This document shows, one piece after another, positions 17,449 to 24,847 of a DNA stretch of 64,000 nt (positions within the stretch are counted from its first letter, which is position 1; each line of letters starts with the position of its first letter). The notes beneath the pieces are model-generated. The model was not told where the DNA came from. It was given only the letters and a program-made list of their open reading frames with translations, and did no database searches. The stretch is from Methylibium sp. Root1272. Lineage in GTDB: Bacteria > Pseudomonadota > Gammaproteobacteria > Burkholderiales > Burkholderiaceae_C. Location: positions 1 to 64,000 of the forward strand of contig NZ_LMDY01000015.1 in NCBI RefSeq assembly GCF_001425905.1. Reading direction: 5' to 3'. Both the position numbers and the translations under genes were made by a program.

Positions 17449-18191
17449 AGCGCCTGTTCGCCCTTCCGTTGAGCCTGGCACTGCTCGCGCTGCTGCTGCT
17501 GCTCGGCGTGATGTCGACGATCTGGAACCTGACCGCGCTGCTGCTCTACCCGCTGCTGCCGCGCGATCGCGGCCTGGTCGTCGGCCGCGCCGGCATCGCC
17601 TACGGCTACCGTCTCTACTGGCTGCTGGCTTCGGCCAGCGGCATGATCAAGCTCGACGCGAACGCGCTCGATGCGTTCAAGGACGAGCCGCGGCTGATCC
17701 TCGTCGCCAACCATCCCAGCCTGCTCGATGCGCTGATGCTGGTGGCCCGCCTGCCCAAGAGCGCCTGCATCATGAAGGCCGGGCTGATGCACAACCCCTT
17801 CCTCGGCGCCGGCGCGCGGCTGGCGCGCTACATCCGCAACGACTCGCCGCGCGGCATGATCCGCCTCGCGGTGCAGGACCTGCAGCACGGCGGCCAGCTG
17901 GTGCTTTTTCCCGAGGGCACGCGCACCACGCGCCATCCGATCAACGCGTTCCGGCCCGGCGTGACGTTGATCGCCAAGCTGGCCAGGGCGCCGATCCAGA
18001 CGGTCTTCATCGACACCGAGTCGCCCTACCTCGGCAAGGGCTGGCCGATCTGGAAGCTGCCGCCGCTGCCGATCCGCTTCTCGGTGCGGCTGGGCGAGCG
18101 CTTCGCGCCGCAGGACGATACCGATGCGCTGCTCGCACAGCTCGAAGCCTATTTCGCTGCCGGCGTGAAGCCGCCGGGCCCCGCCGCATGA
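17445..18191 (+). CDS. PlsC-type 1-acyl-glycerol-phosphate acyltransferase-like
   Basis: Membrane-bound acyltransferase of 248 residues. An N-terminal hydrophobic stretch (about residues 5-40) is followed by the HxxxxD catalytic motif in NHPSLLDALML (about 87) and the phosphate-binding FPEGTRTT (about 155). Aryl polyene clusters usually encode such acyltransferases, thought to transfer the polyene onto a lipid or glycan acceptor. It overlaps its neighbours by ATGA on both sides. In several known clusters a glycosyltransferase and acyltransferase domain are fused; here the two are separate, coupled genes. Confidence 0.88.
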   Translation: MKRLFALPLSLALLALLLLLGVMSTIWNLTALLLYPLLPRDRGLVVGRAGIAYGYRLYWLLASASGMIKLDANALDAFKDEPRLILVANHPSLLDALMLVARLPKSACIMKAGLMHNPFLGAGARLARYIRNDSPRGMIRLAVQDLQHGGQLVLFPEGTRTTRHPINAFRPGVTLIAKLARAPIQTVFIDTESPYLGKGWPIWKLPPLPIRFSVRLGERFAPQDDTDALLAQLEAYFAAGVKPPGPAA

Positions 18192-18961
18192 CGCCGTCGA
18201 CCACGCACCTGGTGCTGATCCCCAGCTTCGACACCGGGGCCAGGCTCTGCGACACGGTGCGCGAGGCCCGCGCCGAGTGGAACCCCGTGTGGGTGGTGAT
18301 CGACGGCAGCACCGACGGCAGCACGGCCGACGTGCAGCGCCTGGCCGTCGGCGATGCGGGGCTGCGCGTGCTGGTGCTGCCGCGCAACCAGGGCAAGGGC
18401 GCCGCGGTGCTGCACGGCCTGCTTGCTGCGCAGGCAGCCGGCTACACGCACGCGCTGACGATGGATGCCGATGGCCAGCACCCGGCCGCTCTGATTCCGG
18501 AGTTCATGCACGCCTCGCTCGCCCGGCCCGACACGATGATCCTCGGCCGCCCGGTGTTCGACGCCAGCGCACCGTTGCTGCGGGTGCGCGGACGGCGCGT
18601 CTCCAACGCCTGGACCGACCTCGAGACGCTGGGCGCCGGCGTGGCCGACTCGCTGTATGGATTTCGCGTCTACCCGATCGCCGCGCTGGCCGCGGTGATG
18701 GCGCGCCAGCCCTGGATGCGCCGCTTCGATTTCGACACCGAAGCGGTGGTGCGGCTCGCCTGGCGCGGCATCAAGCCGATCAACCGAGACGCACCGGTGA
18801 AATACCTTCGCCCGGAGGAAGGCGGCGTCTCGCACTTCCGCTACGGCCGCGACAACCTGCTGCTCACCTGGATGCACACGCGGCTGATGCTGGAGTTCCT
18901 GCTGCGGCTGCCGGTGCTGCTGTGGCGCCGTCTGCGGCGGTTGCCGCCATTCCAGGCTTGA
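18188..18961 (+). CDS. Family 2 glycosyltransferase
   Basis: GT2-type enzyme of 257 residues, resembling dolichyl-phosphate mannosyltransferase/DPM1-like proteins. The nucleotide-sugar binding IDGSTDGSTADVQ (about 38) and the metal-binding MDADGQHP (DxD-like, about 93) are clear. The C-terminus is hydrophobic and basic (LLRLPVLLWRRLRRLPP), suggesting membrane association. It is the last gene of the plus-strand pigment operon and starts within an ATGA overlap. Likely glycosylates the pigment or its carrier (inference). Confidence 0.88.
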   Translation: MTPSTTHLVLIPSFDTGARLCDTVREARAEWNPVWVVIDGSTDGSTADVQRLAVGDAGLRVLVLPRNQGKGAAVLHGLLAAQAAGYTHALTMDADGQHPAALIPEFMHASLARPDTMILGRPVFDASAPLLRVRGRRVSNAWTDLETLGAGVADSLYGFRVYPIAALAAVMARQPWMRRFDFDTEAVVRLAWRGIKPINRDAPVKYLRPEEGGVSHFRYGRDNLLLTWMHTRLMLEFLLRLPVLLWRRLRRLPPFQA

Positions 18962-19349
18962 GCCCGATCGTCCGCTGCTGACCAGGCCATCGGGTGAACG
19001 GCTGCGTTCGTGCCCAGCCGCTTGTATCGCGTCTGGGCGTTCGGCAGCCGGGAGTCGCCTTCCGGCGCCCCCGCGCGGCCTCACTCCCCCGGCGCCGGCC
19101 TTGCGGCCGACCCCTCCTCCTTTACCTCTCTTCGCCATTCACCCGACGCCCTGGTCGCACGCACCACCGTGGCAAGCGAAGGTCTTCAAGTCCCCGCGGT
19201 CCGCGATGTATCGACGCGCCGTGGCGGGCCGCTGTGTGGAGCGAGGTAGAGGAGGAGCGGTCGGCCCGCAGGGCGAACCGCGGGGGACACGAGCGCAACA
19301 CAGTGGACCGGCGCGGCGCCCGCACCCGTTCGCACTACAAACAATGCCC
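18962..19349. other. Convergent intergenic spacer of pigment operons
   Basis: 388 bp between the ends of the two pigment operons. Several open frames cross it on both strands but none has a start context or family features. It contains a long imperfect inverted repeat (listed separately). No U-tract terminator is evident for either operon. Confidence 0.6.
19102..19269. repeat. Imperfect long inverted repeat between convergent operons
   Basis: The left arm at about 19102-19131 and the right arm at about 19240-19269 are inverted copies matching at about 26 of 30 positions, with one extra base in the right arm. The arms share GGCCGACC, CTCCTCCT and TACCTC blocks. They are separated by about 108 bp. 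This could be a transcriptional end structure or a copy of a dispersed intergenic repeat; the window contains no second copy that I can see. Confidence 0.65.
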
Positions 19350-20645
19350 TCAAGCAGGCGCCACTCGCTCCGGCAGCACCCCGGCCAGCGGCACCCAGCG
19401 GCGCAGCAGCGGGGTGGTGATCACGGTGCTGAAGAGGGCCATCAGCACCAGCATCGTGAACAGCTCGCGGCCGATCACGCCGAGGTCGTAGCCGACGTTG
19501 ATGACGATCAATTCCATCAGCCCGCGCGTGTTCATCAGCACGCCGATGATGCGAGCCTCCGCGGGCGACTGACCGGCACGGCGCGCCGCCAGCCAGCAGC
19601 CGCCCAGCTTTCCCAAGGTGGCCAGCCCGATCAGCAGCGCGCACCAGCCCCAGTCCGAGGCCGTTCCCAGCGAGCCGACATCGGTGCGCAGGCCGGTGTA
19701 GGTGAAGAAGATCGGCAGGAAGAACACGTTGACGAAGCTGCCGACCTTGTCGTTCCAGGCCTGCACGAAGCGGCGCTCCTGGTGCAGCAGCACACCGATC
19801 ATGAAGCCGCCGAACACCGCGAAGATGCCGAGCTGGTAGGTCGTCATGCCGGCCACGAACACCGCCGCGATCACGCCACCCATCAGCGTGGCCGGCAGCT
19901 CGCGCTCGCCGGCCTGAGCCAACTGGGCGCGCACGAAGCGCCTCAGCAGCGGGCGCACACCCCACCAGCACACCACGCCGAACAGCAGCACGCCGAGCGC
20001 GTGCAGCCCGAAGCTCCAGGGCACCAGCCCCGAGGTGCTGAGCGCGGTGACGATCGCCAGCAGCAGCCAGCCGAACACGTCGCTGACCGCTGCGGCGCTG
20101 ATGGCGATCACGCCGACCGGCCGTCGCGTCAGCTCGAACTCCATCATGATGCGCCCGAGCACCGGCATCGCCGTGATCGAGAACGCCGTCGCGATGAACA
20201 GCGCGAAGCTCAATCGGTTGGGCGTGGGCACCAGCGCGGCCGGCACCAGGGCCGCGAACAGCAGGCCCAGCGCGAACGGCGCCACCAGCCCGGCGACCGA
20301 CACCGCGAGCACCGCGCGCCGGTTGCGCCGCTCACGCAGGTGCGCGAAATCGAACTCCAGGCCGATCTGGAACATCAGCAGCAGCAGACCGATCTGCGAC
20401 AGGATGTTCAGTGGCTGCGGCGGTGTCGAGCGGAACACGAGGTCGAACAGGCCGGGCGCCAGCAGGCCGAACAGCGAGGGCCCGAGCAGGATGCCGACCA
20501 CGATCTCCCCCACAACCAGCGCCTGGCCGACGCGCCGCGCCAGCGCGCCGCCGGCTCGTGCCGCCAGCACGATGATGGCCAGCTGCAGCAGCGTGAAGAA
20601 CAGCAGCTGTTCGGTGGCGTGGACGCCCGATGCACCGGGGCTCAC
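19350..20645 (-). CDS. CPA2-family cation:proton antiporter
   Basis: Membrane protein of 431 residues with about 12-13 helices of the monovalent cation:proton antiporter-2 (KefB/NhaS-like) family. GEIVVGILLGPSLFG (about 39-53), LLMFQIGLEFDFAHLR (about 88-103) and the half-membrane segment AISAAAVSDVFGWLLLA (about 175-191) are the family landmarks. There is no C-terminal TrkA-N domain, so it is not a complete KefB/C. The start is GTG at 20645 overlapping the ketoreductase stop (GTGA), which makes it the final member of the pigment operon. A role in ion balance or export energetics for the pigment is speculation. Confidence 0.88.
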   Translation of the reverse strand: MSPGASGVHATEQLLFFTLLQLAIIVLAARAGGALARRVGQALVVGEIVVGILLGPSLFGLLAPGLFDLVFRSTPPQPLNILSQIGLLLLMFQIGLEFDFAHLRERRNRRAVLAVSVAGLVAPFALGLLFAALVPAALVPTPNRLSFALFIATAFSITAMPVLGRIMMEFELTRRPVGVIAISAAAVSDVFGWLLLAIVTALSTSGLVPWSFGLHALGVLLFGVVCWWGVRPLLRRFVRAQLAQAGERELPATLMGGVIAAVFVAGMTTYQLGIFAVFGGFMIGVLLHQERRFVQAWNDKVGSFVNVFFLPIFFTYTGLRTDVGSLGTASDWGWCALLIGLATLGKLGGCWLAARRAGQSPAEARIIGVLMNTRGLMELIVINVGYDLGVIGRELFTMLVLMALFSTVITTPLLRRWVPLAGVLPERVAPA

Positions 20646-21373
20646 AGCATGCCGCCGTTGATCGAGATGATCTGTCCGGTGATGTAGCCCGCCGCGGGGC
20701 TGGCGAGGAAGCCCGCCAGATCGGCCACTTCCTCGGGCGTGCCGGCGCGCTTGCACGGCACCAGCTGCGCGATGGTCGCGGCATCGAAGGCGGCATCGGC
20801 CATCGGTGAGGCGATGATGCCCGGCGCGATGGCATTGACGGTGACGCCCCGGCTCGCGACCTCCAGAGACAGAGCCTTTGTCGCGCTGTTGAGCGCGCCC
20901 TTGGCCGCCGCGTAGTTCACCTGGCCGCGGTTGCCGGCCAGTGCCGCGACCGAGGAGATGTTGATCACCCGGCCCCACCGGGTGCGCAGCATCGGCAGCA
21001 GCAGCGGCTGGGTCACGTGGAAGAAGCCGTGCAGCGACACATCGATCACGCGGTGCCACTGCTCGGCGCGCATGCCGGGGAACACCGCGTCGTCGTGCAC
21101 GCCGGCGTTGTTGACGATCACCTGCACCGGTCCGCCCTCGAGCAGGCGCTCGCAGGCCGTGCGCGAGGCATCAGCGTCGGTCAGGTCGAACACGCAGCAC
21201 TCGGCCTGGCCACCGTCGCCACGGATCGCCTCGGCCAGTTGCTCCACCGCCTGCGGCCGCGCGTTGGCGTGCAGCAGCAGCGACGCGCCATCGCGCGCCA
21301 GCCGACGGGCGATCGCGGCACCGAGCGCGCCACTGGCGCCGGTGACGAGGGCACGCTTGTGGTCCAGGCTCAT
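20642..21373 (-). CDS. 3-oxoacyl-ACP reductase (FabG-type ketoreductase)
   Basis: Short-chain dehydrogenase of 243 residues. The cofactor motif is VTGASGALGAAIA (about 10-22), NNAG near 90, the catalytic Ser lies in ISSVAAL near 137, and YAAAKGAL (YxxxK) near 151. It should reduce the 3-keto group of the growing polyene on ACP with NADPH. It is placed between a dehydratase (ATGA overlap) and the antiporter (GTGA overlap) in the minus-strand pigment operon, matching the ketoreductase of aryl polyene type II PKS systems. Confidence 0.93.
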   Translation of the reverse strand: MSLDHKRALVTGASGALGAAIARRLARDGASLLLHANARPQAVEQLAEAIRGDGGQAECCVFDLTDADASRTACERLLEGGPVQVIVNNAGVHDDAVFPGMRAEQWHRVIDVSLHGFFHVTQPLLLPMLRTRWGRVINISSVAALAGNRGQVNYAAAKGALNSATKALSLEVASRGVTVNAIAPGIIASPMADAAFDAATIAQLVPCKRAGTPEEVADLAGFLASPAAGYITGQIISINGGML

Positions 21374-21885
21374 GGCTCGATCTCCGGTGACGGCTGGTCG
21401 CGCGCGGCGGGCGCCCTCGCGAGCGGCGTGTCGAGCACCACGGTCGCGCGCCCGTCGACCAGCAAGCGGCCGTGCTCGTCGCTGACTTCGAAGCGGTACA
21501 TCACCTGCCTGGCCTCGCCGGCCAGGCGCTCGGCGCGCACCTGCAGCGGCCCGGCCACGCCGTCGAGCCGCGCGACTGCCAGCCGCACGTTGCGCACGCT
21601 CGCCAGGTAGCCGGGCCGCGGCCCGGCCCCGGGCGGAGCGAGCAGCGCGCCGTGCAGCGCCATAGCCTGTGCGGCGTACTCGATCGCACACGGCGACAGC
21701 AGACCGCTGGCGCTGCGCAGGGGATGGTCGGGCTCACGATGGTTCACGGCGACGCAGTGGATGTGCTCCGGCGACCAGGACACGAGCCGGTCGAGCAGGC
21801 ACATGCGGCCCTGGTGCGGGATGCGCAGCGCGATGCCGGCACGGTCCATCATGGCCGGCGCGGCAGCCGGGAAGGCCTCAGGCAT
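21370..21885 (-). CDS. Hotdog-fold 3-hydroxyacyl-ACP dehydratase-like protein
   Basis: Protein of 171 residues. IPHQGRMCLLDRL (about residues 25-37) and the block DHPLRSASGLLSP plus IEYAAQAMALHG match the hotdog dehydratase family found in aryl polyene clusters; the His of PHQG and the Glu of IEYAAQ are the presumed catalytic pair. It would dehydrate 3-hydroxyacyl-ACP to build the conjugated double bonds. The first ATG (21885) gives an 8-nt overlap with the chain-length-factor-like gene; an internal Met at residue 12 or 13 is possible. It overlaps the ketoreductase by ATGA. Confidence 0.85.
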   Translation of the reverse strand: MPEAFPAAAPAMMDRAGIALRIPHQGRMCLLDRLVSWSPEHIHCVAVNHREPDHPLRSASGLLSPCAIEYAAQAMALHGALLAPPGAGPRPGYLASVRNVRLAVARLDGVAGPLQVRAERLAGEARQVMYRFEVSDEHGRLLVDGRATVVLDTPLARAPAARDQPSPEIEP

Positions 21886-22681
21886 GGGGCCGGACCTCGA
21901 CCGTGAAGCCCTCCAGTCCCTCGATGCGCAGCGAGGCCGGCGCACCGCCGGCCAGCGCGCGCAGCAGCGGCAGGCTGCGGGCGGCCGGCACGCCGAGGCG
22001 CAGCGCATCGAGTGCGGCATCGCCGCAGTCGCTCGCCGGTGCATCGGCCTCGCTGCTGCGCAGCGTCAGCATCGGCAGCGGCGCGTCGCCCGGATCGACA
22101 TCGAGCAGCAAGGCCACGCCGAAGGCGCCCGACAGGGGCCGCACGCCATGCAGCGGCTCCGGGTAAGGCGCATCGCCGGCCACCAGCAGCACCGGCCGGC
22201 GGGCGCTCATGCACTGCGCCATCGCCTCCAGCAGGCCGGCACCGAAGCTGCCGTCGTGCGCGCAGAGGCTGGTCGAAGGCGCGCGGCTGGTGGTGGCGAT
22301 GTGCCAGTAGCCCGCCACCGCGTTGTGCACCGAGTTGGTAAAGCGTGTCGGCGAGATCGCGCGCTGCGGCGTCGCCAGCGCTTCGCACAGCGCATGGCAG
22401 TTGGCGGCGTCGCCGCTCGATGCGGTGAACACCGTCGCCAGGCTCTGGGTATCGATGCCGGCCTGCGCGCAGGCCTGGTCGGCCACGGCCATCGACAGCT
22501 TGACGATGTCGCCGGCGCGGCGGCGCTCGGCCGGCGGCAGCCGGCCCGGGGCCGTCAGCACGGTCGGCTGGACAACCCAGGCGGACGGATCGCGCAGCAT
22601 CTGCCGGCCCGCGCTCCAGTCGGTCAGGCCCGGCCCCAGCAGGCCGATGCCTCGCACAACTACGCACAGGGCTGCGCTCAT
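21878..22681 (-). CDS. Ketosynthase-like chain length factor
   Basis: Protein of 267 residues, about two thirds of a full ketosynthase, matching the N-terminal ketoacyl-synthase-like family paired with aryl polyene ketosynthases. FTASSGDAANCHALCEAL, NSVHNAVAGYWHIATTS and SFGAGLLEAMAQC are recognisable. The nucleophilic Cys of a true ketosynthase (TACS context) is not at the matching place, so it is probably the non-catalytic partner that sets chain length. It overlaps the ketosynthase stop by ATGA, the arrangement expected for a heterodimer. Confidence 0.85.
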   Translation of the reverse strand: MSAALCVVVRGIGLLGPGLTDWSAGRQMLRDPSAWVVQPTVLTAPGRLPPAERRRAGDIVKLSMAVADQACAQAGIDTQSLATVFTASSGDAANCHALCEALATPQRAISPTRFTNSVHNAVAGYWHIATTSRAPSTSLCAHDGSFGAGLLEAMAQCMSARRPVLLVAGDAPYPEPLHGVRPLSGAFGVALLLDVDPGDAPLPMLTLRSSEADAPASDCGDAALDALRLGVPAARSLPLLRALAGGAPASLRIEGLEGFTVEVRPHA

Positions 22682-23913
22682 GCGGCCGCTCCGAAGACGA
22701 GGCAGGCGTTGGATCCGCCGAAGCCGAAGGAATTGCTCGCCACCAGGCCGAGGCGCGACTCGACATTGGCATCGAGATAGCGGCTGCGCAGCGCCGTGTC
22801 GGGCACGCGCCGGTTCAGGCCGCCCGGCATCAGGCCATGCTGCAGCGCCAGCATCGAAATCGCCGCCTCGACGCCGCCCGCCGCACCCAGCGTGTGGCCG
22901 GTCGCGCCCTTGGTCGAGCTGCAGGGCAGCCGATCGCCGAACACCGTGCACACGGCCAGGTCCTCGGCGCTGTCGTTGTTGGGCGTCGCGGTGCCGTGGA
23001 GGTTGAGGTAATCGATCTCGTCCGGCCCCACGCCGGCCTGCGCGAGCGCCGCCTGCATGGCCTCGGCTGCGCCGGCGCCTTGCGGATGCGGGCTGCTCAT
23101 GTGGTAGCCGTCGCTGCTCTCGCCGACGCCGCGCAGCCAGGCCTTCGGAGCGTCGGCGTCACGCTCCAGCAGCGCAAAGGCTGCGGCCTCGCCGAGCGAC
23201 AGGCCGTGGCGCTGTGCATCCCAGGGCCGGCAGATGTCGTTCGACAGCAGCTCGAGCGAGTTGAAGCCATACAGCGTGGTGAGGCAGAGGCTGTCGACGC
23301 CACCGACCACGGCCGCGTCGATCACGCCCAGCTCGATCAGCCGGGCCGCGTGACCGAACACCTTGGCGCTCGAAGAGCAGGCGGTCGACACGGCGCAGGA
23401 CGGCCCTTGCAGCTCGAGCGCGCGGCGGGTGAAGTCGACCACCGAATAGGTGTTGTGCGTCTGCGCGTAGCGGAAATCAGCCGGCAGTGCGCCGGTCGCC
23501 GGATCGCGGCGGCGGTAGGCCAGTTCGGTCTGCAGGATGCCCGAGGTGCTGGTGCCGAGGAACACGCCGATGCGGCGCGGCCCGAAGCGCGCCCGCGCCC
23601 GCGCCACGCCGGCCGCGAAGCCGTCGGCCTGCAGCCCGAGCCAGGCCAGCCGGTTGTTGCGGCAGTCGAAGTCGGCCAGCGCAGGCGGCAGCATCTGCGC
23701 ATCGACGCCCTCGACCTCGCCGATCCAGGTGTCGAGCGCCACGGTCTCGAAGCTCTTGCGTGCCAGGCCGCTGCGGCCGGCGCGCAGCGCAGCCAGCGTG
23801 GCCGCGCGGCCGACGCCCAGCGCGCTGGCCAGCGTGTAGGCGGTCACCGCCAGCGGCGTCATGCGGCCGGCGCCAGCCGCCGACGCCGCGGTGGTGTCGT
23901 TCACATCGCTCAT
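22678..23913 (-). CDS. Beta-ketoacyl-ACP synthase of aryl polyene pathway
   Basis: Type II ketosynthase of 411 residues with an intact catalytic triad: Cys in VSTACSSSAKV (about residue 178), His in NLHGTATPNNDSAED (about 315) and His in KGATGHTLGAAGGVE (about 352). GFGGSNACLV closes the protein. It condenses malonyl-ACP units onto the aryl starter. The ATG at 23913 overlaps the deacetylase-like stop (ATGA) and leaves a short polar Thr/Ala leader before MTPLAVTAY; that second Met is the alternative start. Confidence 0.93.
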   Translation of the reverse strand: MSDVNDTTAASAAGAGRMTPLAVTAYTLASALGVGRAATLAALRAGRSGLARKSFETVALDTWIGEVEGVDAQMLPPALADFDCRNNRLAWLGLQADGFAAGVARARARFGPRRIGVFLGTSTSGILQTELAYRRRDPATGALPADFRYAQTHNTYSVVDFTRRALELQGPSCAVSTACSSSAKVFGHAARLIELGVIDAAVVGGVDSLCLTTLYGFNSLELLSNDICRPWDAQRHGLSLGEAAAFALLERDADAPKAWLRGVGESSDGYHMSSPHPQGAGAAEAMQAALAQAGVGPDEIDYLNLHGTATPNNDSAEDLAVCTVFGDRLPCSSTKGATGHTLGAAGGVEAAISMLALQHGLMPGGLNRRVPDTALRSRYLDANVESRLGLVASNSFGFGGSNACLVFGAAA

Positions 23914-24752
23914 GGGGCGCTCGCCGTCCCGCGCGGCGGCAGCGCGGCCGTCAGCGTCACGCAGCGCAGCCCGGCGGCATGGCACCGGGCCAGCAGCAGC
24001 GGCAGCACCTCCAGCAGCACCGGTTGGCCGGCCGCCGTCTTCGCTGCATGGCCATCGTGCAGCAGCAGGATGTCGCCGGCAGCGAGGCCGCGTGTCAGGC
24101 GTTCGAGCACGCGCTGGGGCGCGCGCTCGCGCGTGTCGAAGCCGCGCCGCGTCCAGCTCACCAGGTGCAGACCGAGCCGGTGCAGCACCGGGTCGAGGAA
24201 GGGGTTGCGCAAGCCCGCAGGCGCGCGGAAGCAGTGCGGGCGGCGGCCGGTGATGTCGCTCAGTACCTGCTGCGCGCGGTCGAGCTCGGCGGCATAGCCG
24301 CGCGGTCCGAGCATCGCGAAGTTGTGGCGGTGGACATGGCTGTGGTTCTGCACGCAGTGGCCGCGCGCCAGGATCTCGCGCGTCAGCGCCGGCTGGGCCG
24401 CGGCGCGCGTCGCGATGCAGAAGAAGCTCGCCTTCGCGCCGTGCCGGTCCAGCAGGTCGAGCACCGCGGGCGTGACCGCCGGGTCCGGGCCGTCGTCGAT
24501 GGTCAGCGCGATCTCGCCGTGCGCGGCGCTGGCGTCGGGCAGCCGCGTGACGTTGGGGCCGAGCAGCCCGCTGCGCGGCCACAGTCCGGCCGCGGTGAGC
24601 GCCGCGTGGTTGGCCAGCACGCTGCCGAAAGCCCACGGAGCCGCCCCCGGCACGGCGATCGCCGCGCCGGCCGCCACCGCATGCAGGCCGAGGCTGGCGC
24701 GCAGCAGCGGTGGCATCGGCCAGGCGGCGCTCGAGGAGGAGGCGTGGGACAT
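23910..24752 (-). CDS. NodB-homology polysaccharide deacetylase-like protein
   Basis: Protein of 280 residues with one or two N-terminal hydrophobic segments (about 10-50), then a carbohydrate esterase 4 domain. ALTIDDGPDPAVTP holds the metal/catalytic Asp pair, HSHVHRHNF supplies the HxxxH metal ligands, FRAPAG and ILLLHDGH are the later motifs. It could deacetylate a glycan moiety of the pigment or cell wall (inference). It starts 95 nt after the MMPL gene, the only sizeable gap in the operon; a weak TTGCAG/AAAATT pair at 24828-24802 (15-nt spacing) might be an internal promoter. It overlaps the ketosynthase by ATGA. Confidence 0.85.
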   Translation of the reverse strand: MSHASSSSAAWPMPPLLRASLGLHAVAAGAAIAVPGAAPWAFGSVLANHAALTAAGLWPRSGLLGPNVTRLPDASAAHGEIALTIDDGPDPAVTPAVLDLLDRHGAKASFFCIATRAAAQPALTREILARGHCVQNHSHVHRHNFAMLGPRGYAAELDRAQQVLSDITGRRPHCFRAPAGLRNPFLDPVLHRLGLHLVSWTRRGFDTRERAPQRVLERLTRGLAAGDILLLHDGHAAKTAAGQPVLLEVLPLLLARCHAAGLRCVTLTAALPPRGTASAP

Positions 24753-24847
24753 GGGGAAAGCCGCCGCGGTGGCGGGGCGCTGGCGGGTTACTGCAAGCGG
24801 CAATTTTCCCACAGCACGTTGACTGCAAGGCCGCGCCGGACCCGCGA

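Noticed and set aside
18994..20687. Open frames in the 18962-19349 spacer, running into the antiporter antisense
   Set aside because: No ribosome binding site or recognisable composition, and the frames run through the inverted repeat.
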